Of a stretch of DNA of 64,000 nt, positions 22,106 to 33,520 are shown piece by piece. The first letter of the stretch is position 1; every line of letters starts with the position of its first letter. The notes beneath the pieces are model-generated. The model was not told the origin of the DNA, made no database searches, and saw nothing but the letters and a program-made list of their open reading frames with translations. Made by a program: the position numbers and the translations under genes. The stretch is taken from NCBI RefSeq assembly GCF_051014445.1, contig NW_027488366.1, forward strand, positions 17,564,001 to 17,628,000. The letters are read 5' to 3'. The DNA comes from Colletes latitarsis. Taxonomy: Eukaryota > Arthropoda > Insecta > Hymenoptera > Colletidae.

Positions 22106-24373
22106 TCATCCGCCACGCCGAGGCGGCCGCCCGCGACTTCTCGCGACCGGGCGACGACCTCGGGCCACCGCACGAGCGCGAGCTTCAGCGCGCCGCTGAA
22201 GCTCGCGCTCCCTCCCCGCGGCCTCCTTCTGCAACATTACGTTCTCGCAGAAGGAGGCCACGGCCCTCCACTGCTCCTCGCTGCCGAGCATGGCGCGCAC
22301 CACGCCCGGCAGCGAGACATCCCGCCCGACGACGCCGACCAGGACACGGCGCTCCCCCTCCCACGCGGGGCATACCTCCAGGGTATGATCCGCCGTGTCC
22401 TGCTCAGCGTCGCAGTGGCAGCAACGCGCCGTCGGCTCCTTCCCTATCCGGCACAGGTATCTTCCGAAGCTGCCATGCCTGGAAAATACCTGTGCCATCC
22501 GGTAGGTGAGGCTGCCATGGCCTCTGTCCAGCCACTCCTTCAGGAGTGGCCGAACCGCCCCGACAGTCCGGTGCCCCGCGGTTGGCAGAGCCAGCCGCTC
22601 CTGCCACGCGAGCAACACGGACTGCCGGGCCTGGCGCTTCAAATCGCCCCAAGCAGGTTCCTGCCCGCCCGGGACCGCCCCCACCCCCGCGCGACGGTCG
22701 ACGCGGTGCCGGTACATCACCGCGTGCGACCGCGCGAGCAGGTCCATGGGCGGCATCCCCGCTAGAACCGTCGCCGCCTCATGTGACATGGTCCGATACC
22801 CGCGGACGACCCTGAGCGCCATGCGCCTCTGCACCCGACGCAGCATAGTCATGCTGCGCCGGGAGGCAGCCAGGTCGTCCGCCCAGACGGGGGCCCCGTA
22901 TAGGGCCACCGACTGGACCATTGCCACATAGAGGCGACGAACTCGGCCCGCCGGGCCCCCCAGGTTGGGCAGGATCCGGCCCAGAGCCGCAACCATCCTT
23001 TCCAACCGGGGGACCAGGCAGCGGAAATGCTCCTCGAAACGCCAGTGGCTATCGAGGATCAGCCCCAGATACCTGATCTGGGGCTTCACCTCGATGTCAG
23101 CCCCACCCACCCGGATCAGAGGGGGTGGCGGATCCTGCCGAGGTGAATGAAACGCAATCACCTCGGTCTTATGGACCGCCACCGTCATCCCCATCCCCCT
23201 GATCCGGTCGACGACGCGTTGCAACCCCTCCTCCGCGCGACGCATGGCCCTCCCCCAGTGCGCCCCGACGGCCAGCACCAGTGTGTCATCCGCATAACAC
23301 ACCGTGCTGACGCCGTCGGGGAGGCCGGCCCGCAACACCGAGTCGTACGCGATGTTCCACAGGAGTGGCCCGAGGACCGACCCCTGCGGAACACCGCAGT
23401 ACACCTTCCTCCGCATATCACCATCCCGGCCCGGATACTCGATCCACCTGCCGCGGAGATAATCCCCGACGACCGCCCTGAGACAAGGGGGGACTCGATG
23501 ATATTCGAGTCCCCTCCTTATCTCTTCCCAGGGGAGGGTGTTAAAGGCATTGGCAATATCCAAGGATATTGCCAATGCCACCCCTCCCCGGGAGACGGCC
23601 GCCTCCGAGAGGGCCCTCAGACGACCTATCGCGTCGATAGTCGATCGGCCCCCCCGGAAACCGAACTGGCAGTCGGCCAGACCGGGATCACCCCGCGACA
23701 GGTGCTCGACGAGGCGGGCAGCAATCACACCCTCGAAGAGCTTGCCCACCTCGTCGAGGAGACAAATGGGCCGGTATGCGGAGGGAGACTCCGCGGGCCG
23801 ACCCTCCTTCCGGAGGAGGACCATCCTCGCCACCTTCCAACTGGGGGGGAATCGCCCGTCCCTCAGGCAGCGGTCGAACAACCGCCTGAGGTCGGCCCCA
23901 AGGACGCCCTGGGTCAAGACCCAAACCCGGCCGGGCACACCATCCGGACCCGGGGCCGTGTTACGAACCCCGAGCCGTCTGATGGCCGCTGCCAGCTCCT
24001 CCTGCGTGACCCCCAGCTCGGCCGTCCACTCCACTGGGACAGCCGCCGCCGCCGGAGGACGCGGTCCCCTCTCCCCAATTGGGAAGAGTGTATTGACCAC
24101 GTCCTCCAGCAGCCGGGGGTCAAGACCCTCGGTGACGGGGGGCGCCCACGGGCGGAGCTTATTCAGCACCACCTTATATGGGCGCCCCCATGGATCGTCA
24201 TCAAGGGTCTGGAGGAGCTCCTTCCATGCCTGGGTCTTGGCCCGTTTGATGGCGACCTGCAGAGCAACCCGCGCCACGCGGTATGCTCCATACAGGTCAT
24301 CAGCTGCCCTCGCTCGCGCCACGCCGTCGCCTGTACGTTGACGACGGCGCGCGCGGGTGTACTGGCGTCGGGC
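22106..24373 (-). CDS. ORF2 3' portion of copy 2: reverse transcriptase with C-terminal CCHC, frame intact
   Basis: One open frame of 755 codons runs from the truncation point (first codon 24371-24373) to the stop at 22106-22108. It has no start codon of its own; an in-frame GTG at 24320-24322 is unlikely to matter. The order is: thumb-proximal basic region, YRPICLLDEVGKLFE, QFGFRGGRSTIDAI (intact where copy 1 has a stop), LDIANAFNTLPW with the first catalytic Asp, VPQGSVLGPLLWN, CYADDTLVLA (YADD codons at 23285-23296), YLGLILDSHWRFEEHF, and CCHC (CX2CX8HX4C) near 22371-22424. The reverse transcriptase appears complete, but ORF1, the endonuclease and the element 5' end are gone. It could act only if transcribed from outside, so I regard it as a dead-on-arrival copy. 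Confidence 0.93.
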   Translation of the reverse strand, partial: ARRQYTRARRRQRTGDGVARARAADDLYGAYRVARVALQVAIKRAKTQAWKELLQTLDDDPWGRPYKVVLNKLRPWAPPVTEGLDPRLLEDVVNTLFPIGERGPRPPAAAAVPVEWTAELGVTQEELAAAIRRLGVRNTAPGPDGVPGRVWVLTQGVLGADLRRLFDRCLRDGRFPPSWKVARMVLLRKEGRPAESPSAYRPICLLDEVGKLFEGVIAARLVEHLSRGDPGLADCQFGFRGGRSTIDAIGRLRALSEAAVSRGGVALAISLDIANAFNTLPWEEIRRGLEYHRVPPCLRAVVGDYLRGRWIEYPGRDGDMRRKVYCGVPQGSVLGPLLWNIAYDSVLRAGLPDGVSTVCYADDTLVLAVGAHWGRAMRRAEEGLQRVVDRIRGMGMTVAVHKTEVIAFHSPRQDPPPPLIRVGGADIEVKPQIRYLGLILDSHWRFEEHFRCLVPRLERMVAALGRILPNLGGPAGRVRRLYVAMVQSVALYGAPVWADDLAASRRSMTMLRRVQRRMALRVVRGYRTMSHEAATVLAGMPPMDLLARSHAVMYRHRVDRRAGVGAVPGGQEPAWGDLKRQARQSVLLAWQERLALPTAGHRTVGAVRPLLKEWLDRGHGSLTYRMAQVFSRHGSFGRYLCRIGKEPTARCCHCDAEQDTADHTLEVCPAWEGERRVLVGVVGRDVSLPGVVRAMLGSEEQWRAVASFCENVMLQKEAAGRERELQRRAEARARAVARGRRPVARSRGRPPRRGG

Positions 24374-24387
24374 ATCCCAGACCTAAC
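24374..24387 (+). repeat. Target site duplication of copy 2, right copy
   Basis: ATCCCAGACCTAAC repeats the 14 bp at 21544-21557. After it the satellite continues TTGCGTTATCC as in an uninterrupted monomer. Confidence 0.92.
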
Positions 24388-24874
24388 TTGCGTTATCCTC
24401 TAAAATATTGATCGAAACCAGGTTTAATCGACTGCTTCAGTGTGGTACCACATTACTACGTGATCCAAACCAGAAAAAACCCAGGATCAGTTCAACAAGT
24501 ATGTGAAGAATGCGAAAGTATGAGTCTGATGAGTGAAAATCCCAGGGCTAACCTAGACCTAACATGCGTTATCCTCCAAAATATTGATCCAAACCAGGTT
24601 TAATGGACTGTTTCAGTGTGGTACCACACTACTACGTGATACAAACCAGAAAAAACCCAGGATCTGTTCAACAAGTATGTGAAAAACGCGAAAGTATGAG
24701 CCTGATGAGGACAAATCCCAGACCTATCCCAGACCTAACTTGCGTTGTCCTCTAAGATATTGATGGAAACCAGGTTTAATGGACTGTTTCAGTGTTGTAC
24801 TTCATTACTACGTGATGCAATCCAGAAAAAGCCCAGGATCTAGCCATCAAGTATGAGAAATATGCGAAAGAATG

Positions 24875-27800
24875 AGCCTGATGAGAGCAAATCCCAGACC
24901 TAACCTAGACCTAACATGCGTTATCCTCGAAAATATTTATCAAGACCAGGTTTAATTGATTGTTTCAGTGTGGACCCACATTACTACGTGATCCCAACCA
25001 GAAAAAACCCAGGATCCGTTCAACAAGTATGTGAAGAATGCGAAAGTATGAGCCTGATGAGAGCAAATCCCAGACCTAACCTAGACCTAACATGAATTAT
25101 TCTCTAAAATATTGATCGAAACCAGGTTTAATTGACTGTTTCAGTGTGGTCCCACATTACTACGTGATCCAAACCAGAAAAAGCCCAGGATCAGTTCAAC
25201 AAGTATGTGAAGAATGCGAAAGTATGAGTCTGATGAGTGAAAATCCCAGGGCTAACCTAGACCTAACATGCGTTATCCACTAAAATATTGATCGAAGCCA
25301 GGTTTAATCGACTGTTTCAGTGTGGTATCACACTACTACGTGACCCAAACAAGAAAAAACCCATGATCTGTTCAGCAAGTATGTGAAAAACGCGAAACTG
25401 TGAGCCTGATGTGGGCAAATCATAGACCTAACCCAGACCTAAGATGCGTTGTCCTCTAAAATATTGATGGAAACCAGGTTTCATTGACTGTTTCAGTGTG
25501 GTACTACATTACTACGTGATGCAATCCAGAAAAAGCCCAGGATCTAGCCATCAAGTATGAGAAATATGCGAAAGTAAAAGCCTGATGAGGGCAAATCCTA
25601 GACCTATCCCAGACTTAACTTGCGTTATCCTCTAAAATATTTATCAAGACCAGGTTTAATTGATTGTTTCAGTGTGGTACCACATTACTACGTGATCCAC
25701 ACCAGAAAAAACCCAAGATCCGTTCAACAAGTATGTGAAGAATGCGAAAGTATGAGTCTGATGAGGTCAAATCCCAGACCAATCCCAGACTTAACTTGCG
25801 TTATCCTCTAAAATATTAATCGAAACCAGGTTTAATCGACTGTTTCAGTGTGGTACCACATTACTATGTGATCCAAACCAGAAAAAACCCAGGATCTGTT
25901 CAACAAGTATGTGAAAAACGCGAAAGTATGAGTCTGATGAGGTCAAATCCCAGACCAATCCCAGACTTAACTTGCGTTATCCTCTAAAATATTGATCGAA
26001 ACCAGGTTTAATCGACTGTTTCAGTGTGGTACCACATTACTACGTGATCCAAACCAGAAAAAACCCAGGATCTGTTCAACGAGTATGTGAAGTGTGCGAA
26101 AGTATGAGTCTGATGAGGGCAAATCCCAGACATATCCCAGACCTAACTTGCGTTGTCCTCTAAGATATTGATGGAAACCAGGTTTAATTGACTGTTTCAG
26201 TGTTGTACTACATTACTACGTGATGCAATCCAGAAAAAGCCCAGGATCTAGCCATCAAGTATGAGAAATATGCGAAAGAATGAGCCTGATGAGAGCAAGT
26301 CCCAGACCTAACTTGCAATGTCCTCTAAGATATTGATGGAAACCAGGTTTAATTGACTGTTTCAGTGTCGTTCCACATTACTACGTGATACAATCCAGAA
26401 ACAGCCCAGGATCTAACCATGAAGTATGAGAAATATGCGAAAGTATGAGCCTGATGAGGGCAAATCCTAGACCTAACCCAGACCTATCATGCGTTATCCT
26501 CTAAAATATTTATCAAGACCAGGTTTAATTGATTGTTTCAGTGTGGTCCCACATTACTACGTGATCCAAACCAGAAAAAACCCAGGATCTGTTCAACATG
26601 TATGAGAAATATGCGAAAGAATGAGCCTGATGAGAGCAAATCCCAGACCTAACCTAGACCTAACATGAATTATTCTCTAAAGTATTGATCGAAACCAGGT
26701 TTAATTGACTGTTTCAGTGAGGTCCCACATTACTACGTGATCCAAACCAGAAAAAACCCAGAATCCGTTCAACAAGTATGTGAAGAATGCGAAAGTATGA
26801 GTCTGATAAATGAAAATCCCAGGCCTAACCTAGACCTAACATGAGTTATACTCTAAAATATTGATCGCAACCTGGTTTAATCGACTGTTTCAGTGTGCTA
26901 CCACATTACTATGTGATCCAAACCAGAAAATAACCCAGGATCTGTTCAACGAGTATGTTAAGTGTGCGAAAGTATGAGCCTGATGAGAGCAAATCCCAGA
27001 CCTAACCTAGACCTAACATGCGTTATCCTCGAAAATATTTATCAAGACCAGGTTTAATTGATTGTTTCAGTGTGGACCCACATTACTACGTGATCCCAAC
27101 CAGAAAAAACCCAGGATCCGTTCAACAAGTATGTGAAGAATGCGAAAGTATGAGCCTGATGAGAGCAAATCCCAGACCTAACCTAGACCTAACATGAATT
27201 ATTCGCTAAAATATTGATCGAAACCAGGTTTAATTGACTGTTTCAGTGTGGTCCCACATTACTACGTGATCCAAACCAGAAAAAACCCAGGATCAGTTCA
27301 ACAAGTATGTGAAGAATGCGAAAGTATGAGTCTGATGAGTGAAAATCCCAGGGCTAACCTAGACCTAACATGCGTTATCCACTAAAATATTGATCGAAGC
27401 CAGGTTTAATCGACTGTTTCAGTGTGGTATCACACTACTACGTGACCCAAACAAGAAAAAACCCATGATCTGTTCAGCAAGTATGTGAAAAACGCGAAAC
27501 TGTGAGCCTGATGTGGGCAAATCATAGACCTAACCCAGACCTAAGATGCGTTGTCCTCTAAAATATTGATGGAAACCAGGTTTCATTGACTGTTTCAGTG
27601 TGGTACTACATTACTACGTGATGCAATCCAGAAAAAGCCCAGGATCTAGCCATCAAGTATGAGAAATATGCGAAAGTAAAAGCCTGATGAGGGCAAATCC
27701 TAGACCTATCCCAGACTTAACTTGCGTTATCCTCTAAAATATTTATCAAGACAGGGTTTAATTGATTGTTTCAGTGTGGTACCACATTACTACGTGATCC

Positions 27801-28231
27801 ACACCAGAAAAAACCCAAGATCCGTTCAACAAGTATGTGAAGAATGCGAAAGTATGAGTCTGATGAGGTCAAATCCCAGACCAATCCCAGACTTAACTTG
27901 CGTTATCCTCTAAAATATTAATCGAAACCAGGTTTAATCGACTGTTTCAGTGTGGTACCACATTACTATGTGATCCAAACCAGAAAAAACCCAGGATCTG
28001 TTCAACAAGTATGTAAAAACGCGAAAGTATGAGTCTGATGAGGTCAAATCCCAGACCAATCCCAGACTTAACTTGCGTTATCCTCTAAAATATTGATCGA
28101 AACCAGGTTTAATCGACTGTTTCAGTGTGGTACCACATTACTACGTGATCCAAACCAGAAAAAACCCAGGATCTGTTCAACGAGTATGTGAAGTGTGCGA
28201 AAGTATGAGTCTGATGAGGGCAAATCCCAGA
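24875..28231 (+). repeat. Higher-order duplication, 2,102-bp offset
   Basis: Positions 24875-26130 match 26977-28231 almost base for base. Shared oddities include CCTCGAAAATATTTATC, CTGATGTGGGCAAATCATAG and the AAACAAGAAAAAACCC variant. One difference is a single-base deletion near 28014. The offset is 12 monomers minus 10 bp, reflecting a short monomer in between. Ends are approximate. Confidence 0.8.
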
Positions 28232-28649
28232 CCTAACCTAGACCTAACATGCGTTATCCTCTAAAATATTGATCGAAACCAGGTTTAATTGACCGTTTCA
28301 GTGTGGTACCACATTACTACGTGATCCAAACCAGAAAAAACCCAGGATCCGTTCAACAAGTATGTGAAGAATGCGAAAGTACGAGTCCGATCAGTGAAAA
28401 TCTCAGGCCTTACCTAGACCTAACTTGCGTTGTCCTCTAAAATATTGATGGAAACCTGGTTTCATTGACTGTTTCAGTGTGGTACTACATTAGTACGTGA
28501 TGCAATCCAGAAAAAGCCCAGGATCTAGCCATCAAGTATGAGAAATATGCGAAAGAATGAGCCTGATGAGAGCAAGTCCCAGACCTAACTTGCAATGTCC
28601 TCTAAGATATTGATGGAAACCAGGTTTAATTGACTGTTTCAGTGTCGTT

Positions 28650-29800
28650 CCACATTACTACGTGATACAATCCAGAAACAGCCCAGGATCTAACCATGAA
28701 GTATGAGAAATATGCGAAAGTATGAGCCTGATGAGGGCAAATCCTAGACCTAACCCAGACCTATCATGCGTTATCCTCTAAAATATTTATCAAGACCAGG
28801 TTTAATTGATTGTTTCAGTGTGGTCCCACATTACTACGTGATCCAAACCAGAAAAAACCCAGGATCTGTTCAACATGTATGAGAAATATGCGAAAGAATG
28901 AGCCTGATGAGAGCAAATCCCAGACCTAACCTAGACCTAACATGAATTATTCTCTAAAGTATTGATCGAAACCAGGTTTAATTGACTGTTTCAGTGAGGT
29001 CCCACATTACTACGTGATCCAAACCAGAAAAAACCCAGAATCCGTTCAACAAGTATGTGAAGAATGCGAAAGTATGAGTCTGATAAATGAAAATCCCAGG
29101 CCTAACCTAGACCTAACATGAGTTATACTCCAAAATATTGATCGCAACCTGGTTTAATCGACTGTTTCAGTGTGCTGCCACATTACTATGTGATCCAAAC
29201 CAGAAAATAACCCAGGATCTGTTCAACGAGTATGTTAAGTGTGCGAAAGTATGAGTCTGATGAGGTCAAATCCCAGACCTATCCCAGACCTAACTTGCGT
29301 TATCCTCTAAAATTTTGATCGAAACCAGGTTTAATTGACCGTTTCAGTGTGGTACCACATTACTACGTGATCCAAACCAGAAAAAACCCAGGATCAGTTC
29401 AACAAGTATGTGAAGAATGCGAAAGTATGAGTCTGATGAGTGAAAATCCCAGGGCTAACCTAGACCTAACATGCGTTATCCTCTAAAATATTGATCCAAA
29501 CCAGGTTTAATGGACTGTTTCAGTGTGGTACCACACTACTACGTGATACAAACCAGAAAAAACCCAGGATCTGTTCAACAAGTATGTGAAAAACGCGAAA
29601 GTATGAGCCTGATGAGGACAAATCCCAGACCTATCCCAGACCTAACTTGCGTTGTCCTCTAAGATATTGATGGAAACCAGGTTTAATTGACTGTTTCAGT
29701 GTTGTACTTCATTACTACGTGATGCAATCCAGAAAAAGCCCAGGATCTAGCCATCGAGTATGAGAAATATGCGAGAGAATGAGCCTGATGAGAGCAAATC
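28650..29800 (+). repeat. Empty-site paralogue of the copy 2 insertion
   Basis: The left part (to 29294) matches the left flank of copy 2 at an offset of 7,737 bp. It shares GATAAATGAAAATCCC, ATGAGTTATACTC and GTGTGCTNCCACATTAC. The right part matches the right flank (24374-24895) at an offset of 4,907 bp and shares GATGAGGACAAATCCC. The 14-bp target ATCCCAGACCTAAC is present once, at 29281-29294. The offset difference is 2,830 bp, exactly the element (2,816) plus one target site duplication (14). Confidence 0.88.
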
Positions 29801-29811
29801 CCAGACCTAAC
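29800..29811 (+). repeat. Monomer with a single telomere-like unit (11-bp loss)
   Basis: CCCAGACCTAAC is followed directly by ATGAATTATTC. The otherwise matching monomers in the array read CCCAGACCTAACCTAGACCTAACATGAATT, so exactly 11 bp, one telomere-like unit, are missing. Confidence 0.82.
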
Positions 29812-31091
29812 ATGAATTATTCTCTAAAATATTGATCGAAACCAGGTTTAATTGACTGTTTCAGTGTGGTCCCACATTACTACGTGATCCAAACCAGAAA
29901 AAACCCAGGATCCGTTCAACAAGTATGTGACGAATGCGAAAGTATGAGCCTGATGAGTGAAAATCCCAGGCCTAACCTAGACCTAAGATGCGTTGTCCTC
30001 AAAAATATTGATCGAAACCTGGTTTAATCGACTGTTTCAGTGTGGTACCACATTATTATGTGATCCAAACCAGAAAATAACCCAGGATCTGTTCAACGAG
30101 TATGTGAAATGTGCGAAAGTATGAGTCTGATGAGGTCAAATCCCAGACCAATCCCAGACTTAACTTGCATTATCCTCTAAAATATTGATCGAAACCAGGT
30201 TTAATTGACTGTTTCAGTGTGGTACCACATTACTACGTGATCCAAACCAGAAAAAACCCAGGATCTGTTCAACGAGTATGTGAAGTGTACGAAAGTATGA
30301 GTCTGATGAGGGCAAATCCCAGACCTATCCCAGACCTAACATGCGTTATCCTCTAAAATATTTATCAAGACCAGGTTTAATTGATTGTTTCAGTGTGGAC
30401 CCACATTACTACGTGATCCAAACCAGAAAAAACCCAGGATCCGTTCAACAAGTATGTGAAGAATGCGAAAGTATGAGTCTGATGAGTGAAAATCCCAGAC
30501 CTAACCTAGACCTAACATGCGTTATCCTCTAAAATATTTATCAAGACCAGGTTTAATTGATTGTTTCAGTGTGGTCCCACATTACTACGAGATCCAAACC
30601 AGAAAAAACCCAGGATCTGTTCAACATGTATGAGAAATATGCGAAAGAATGAGCCTGATGAGAGCAAATCCCAGACCTAACCTAGACCTAACATGCGTTA
30701 TCCTCTAAAATATTTATCAAGACCAGGTTTAATTGATTGTTTCAGTGTGGACCCACATTACTACGTGATCCAAACCAGAAAAAACCCAGGATCAGTTCAA
30801 CAAGTATGTGAAGAATGCGAAAGTATGAGTCTGATGAGTGAAAATCCCAGTGCTAACCTAGACCTAACATGCGTTATCCACTAAAATATTGATCGAAGCC
30901 AGGTTTAATCGACTGTTTCAGTGTGGTATCACACTACTACGTGACCCAAACCAGAAAAAACCCATGATCTGTTCAGCAAGTATGTGAAAAACGCGAAACT
31001 GTGAGCCTGATGTGGGCAAATCATAGACCTAACCCAGACCTAAGATGCGTTGTCCTCTAAAATATTGATGGAAACCAGGTTTCATTGACTG

Positions 31092-33520
31092 TTCCAGTGT
31101 GGTACTACATTACTACGTGATGCAATCCAGAAAAAGCCCAGGATCTAGCCATCAAGTATGAGAAATATGCGAAGGTATGAGCCTGATGAGAGCAAATCCC
31201 AGACCTAACCTAGACCTAACACGCGTTATCCTCTAAAATATTGAGCGAAACCAGGTTTAATGGACTGTTTCAGTGTGGTACCACACTACTTCGTGATCCA
31301 AACCAGAAAAAACCCAGGATCTGTTCAACAAGTATGTGAAAAACGCGAAACTGTGAGCCTGATGAGGGCAAATCTTAGACCTAACCCAGACCTAAGATGC
31401 GTTATCCTCTAAAATATTTATCCTGACCAGGTTTCATTGAATGTTTCAGTGTGGTACCACTTTACTACGTGATCCAATCCAGAAATAGCCCAGGATCTAG
31501 CCATGAAGTATGAGAAATATGCGAAAGTAAGAGCCTGATGAGGGCAAATCCTAGACCTATCCCAGACGTAACTTGCGTTATCCTCTAAAATATTGATCGA
31601 AACCAGGTTTAATTGACTGTTTCAGCGTGGTACCACATTACTACGTGATACAATCCAGAAACAGCCCAGGATCTAGCCATGAAGTATGAGAAATATGTGA
31701 AAGTATGAGCCTGATGAGGGCAAATCCTAGACCTAACCCAGACCTAACATGCGTTATCCTCTAAAATGTTTATCAAGACCAGGGTTAATTGATTGTTTCA
31801 GTGTGGTCCCACATTAGTACGTGATCCGGACCAGAAAAAACCCAGGATCTGTTCAACAAGTATGCGAAGAATGCGAAAGTATGAGTCTGATGAGGGCAAA
31901 TCCCAGACCTATCCCAGACCCAACTTGCGTTATCCTCTAAAATATTGATCGAAACCAGGTTTAATTGACCGTTTCAGTGTGGTACCACATTACTACGTGA
32001 TCCAAACCAGAAAAAACCCAGGATCCGTTCAACAAGTATGTGAAGAATGCGAAAGTATGAGTCTGATCAGTGAAAATCCCAGGCCTAACCCAGACCTAAC
32101 ATGAGATATACTCTAAAATATTGATCGAAACCTGGTTTAATCGACTGTTTCAGTGTGGTACCACATTACTATGTGATCCAAACCAGAAAATAACCCAGGA
32201 TCTGTTCAACGAGTATGTGAAGTGTGCGAAAGTATGAGTCTGATGAGGTCAAATCCCAGACCTATCCCAGACCTAGCTTGCGTTATCCTCCAAAATATTG
32301 ATCGAAACCAGGTTTAATCGACTGTTTCAGTGTGGTCCCACATTACTACGTGATCCAAACCAGAAAAAACCCAGGATCAGTTGAACAAGTATGTGAAGAA
32401 TGCGAAAGTATGAGTCTGATGAGTGAAAATCCCAGGGCTAACCTAGACCTAACATGCGTCATCCTCTAAAATATTGATCAAAACCAGGTTTAATGGACTG
32501 TTTCAGTGTGGTACCACACTACAACGTGATCCAAACCTGAAAAAACCCAGGATCTGTTCAACAAGTATGTGAAAAACGCGAAAGTATGAGCCTGATGAGG
32601 GCAAATCCCAGACATATCCCAGACCTAACTTGCGTTGTCCTCTAAGATATTGATGGAAACCAGGTTTAATTGACTGTTTCAGTGTTGTACTTCGTTACTA
32701 CGTGATGCAATCCAGAAAAAGCCCAGGATCTAGCCATCAAGTATGAGAAATATGCGAAAGAATAATCCTGATGAGAGTAAATCACAGACCTAACCTAGAC
32801 CTAACATGTATTATTCTCTAAAATATTAATCGAAACCAGGTTTAATTGACTGTTTCAGTGTGGTCCCACATTACTACGTGATCCAAACCAGAGAAAACCC
32901 AGGATCCGTTCAACAAGTATGTGAAGAATGCGAAAGTATGAGTCTGATGAGTGAAAATCCCAGACCTGACCTAGACCTAACATGAATTATTCTCTAAAAT
33001 ATTGATCGAAACCAGGTTTAATTGACTGTTTCAGTGTGGTATCGCATTACTATGTGATCCAAACCAGAAAAAACCCAGGATCCGTTCAACAGGTATGTGA
33101 AGACTGCGAAAGTATGAGTCTGATGAGTGAAAATCCCAGACCTAACCTAGACCTAACTAGCGTTATCCTCTAAAATATTGATCCAAACCAGGTTTAATTG
33201 ACTGTTTCCGTGTTGTACTTCATTACTACGTGATGCAATCCAGAAAAAGCCCAGGATCTAGCCATGAAGTATGAGAAATATGCGAAAGAATAAGCCTGAT
33301 GAGGGCAAATCCCAGACCTAACCCAGACCTAACATGCGCTGTCCTCTAAGATATTGATAGAAACCAGGTTTAATTGACTGTTTCAGTGTGGTACCACACT
33401 ACTACGTGATCCAAACCAGAAAAACCCCAGGATCTGTTCAACAAGTATGTGTAAAACGCGAAAGTATGAGTCTGATGAGTGAAAATCCCAGGCCTAACCT
33501 AGACCTAACATGCGTTATCC
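31092..33520 (+). repeat. Higher-order block duplicated at 39191-41619
   Basis: About 2.43 kb recur at an offset of 8,099 bp (46 monomers plus 3 bp). Shared rare variants include ACCAGGGTTAATTG with GATCCGGACCAG, CATGAGATATACTC and AATAATCCTGATGAGAG. The GATCCGGACCAG monomer occurs a third time at about 41626, one 10-monomer step further on. Confidence 0.82.

Larger units (their letters stand above)
21558..24373 (-). mobile_element. R1-clade non-LTR retrotransposon, copy 2 (5'-truncated)
   Basis: This is the same family as copy 1, on the opposite strand. The poly(A) end (T-run on +) is at 21558-21589. The 5' end is truncated inside ORF2, at the point matching about 3952 of copy 1 (GCCCGACGCCAG), so ORF1 and the endonuclease are missing. 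It is flanked by a 14-bp target site duplication. 5' truncation, poly(A) and a target site duplication are the signature of target-primed reverse transcription. Its protein differs from copy 1 at roughly 15 positions over the shared 750 residues by my count, so both copies are young relatives. Confidence 0.97.
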
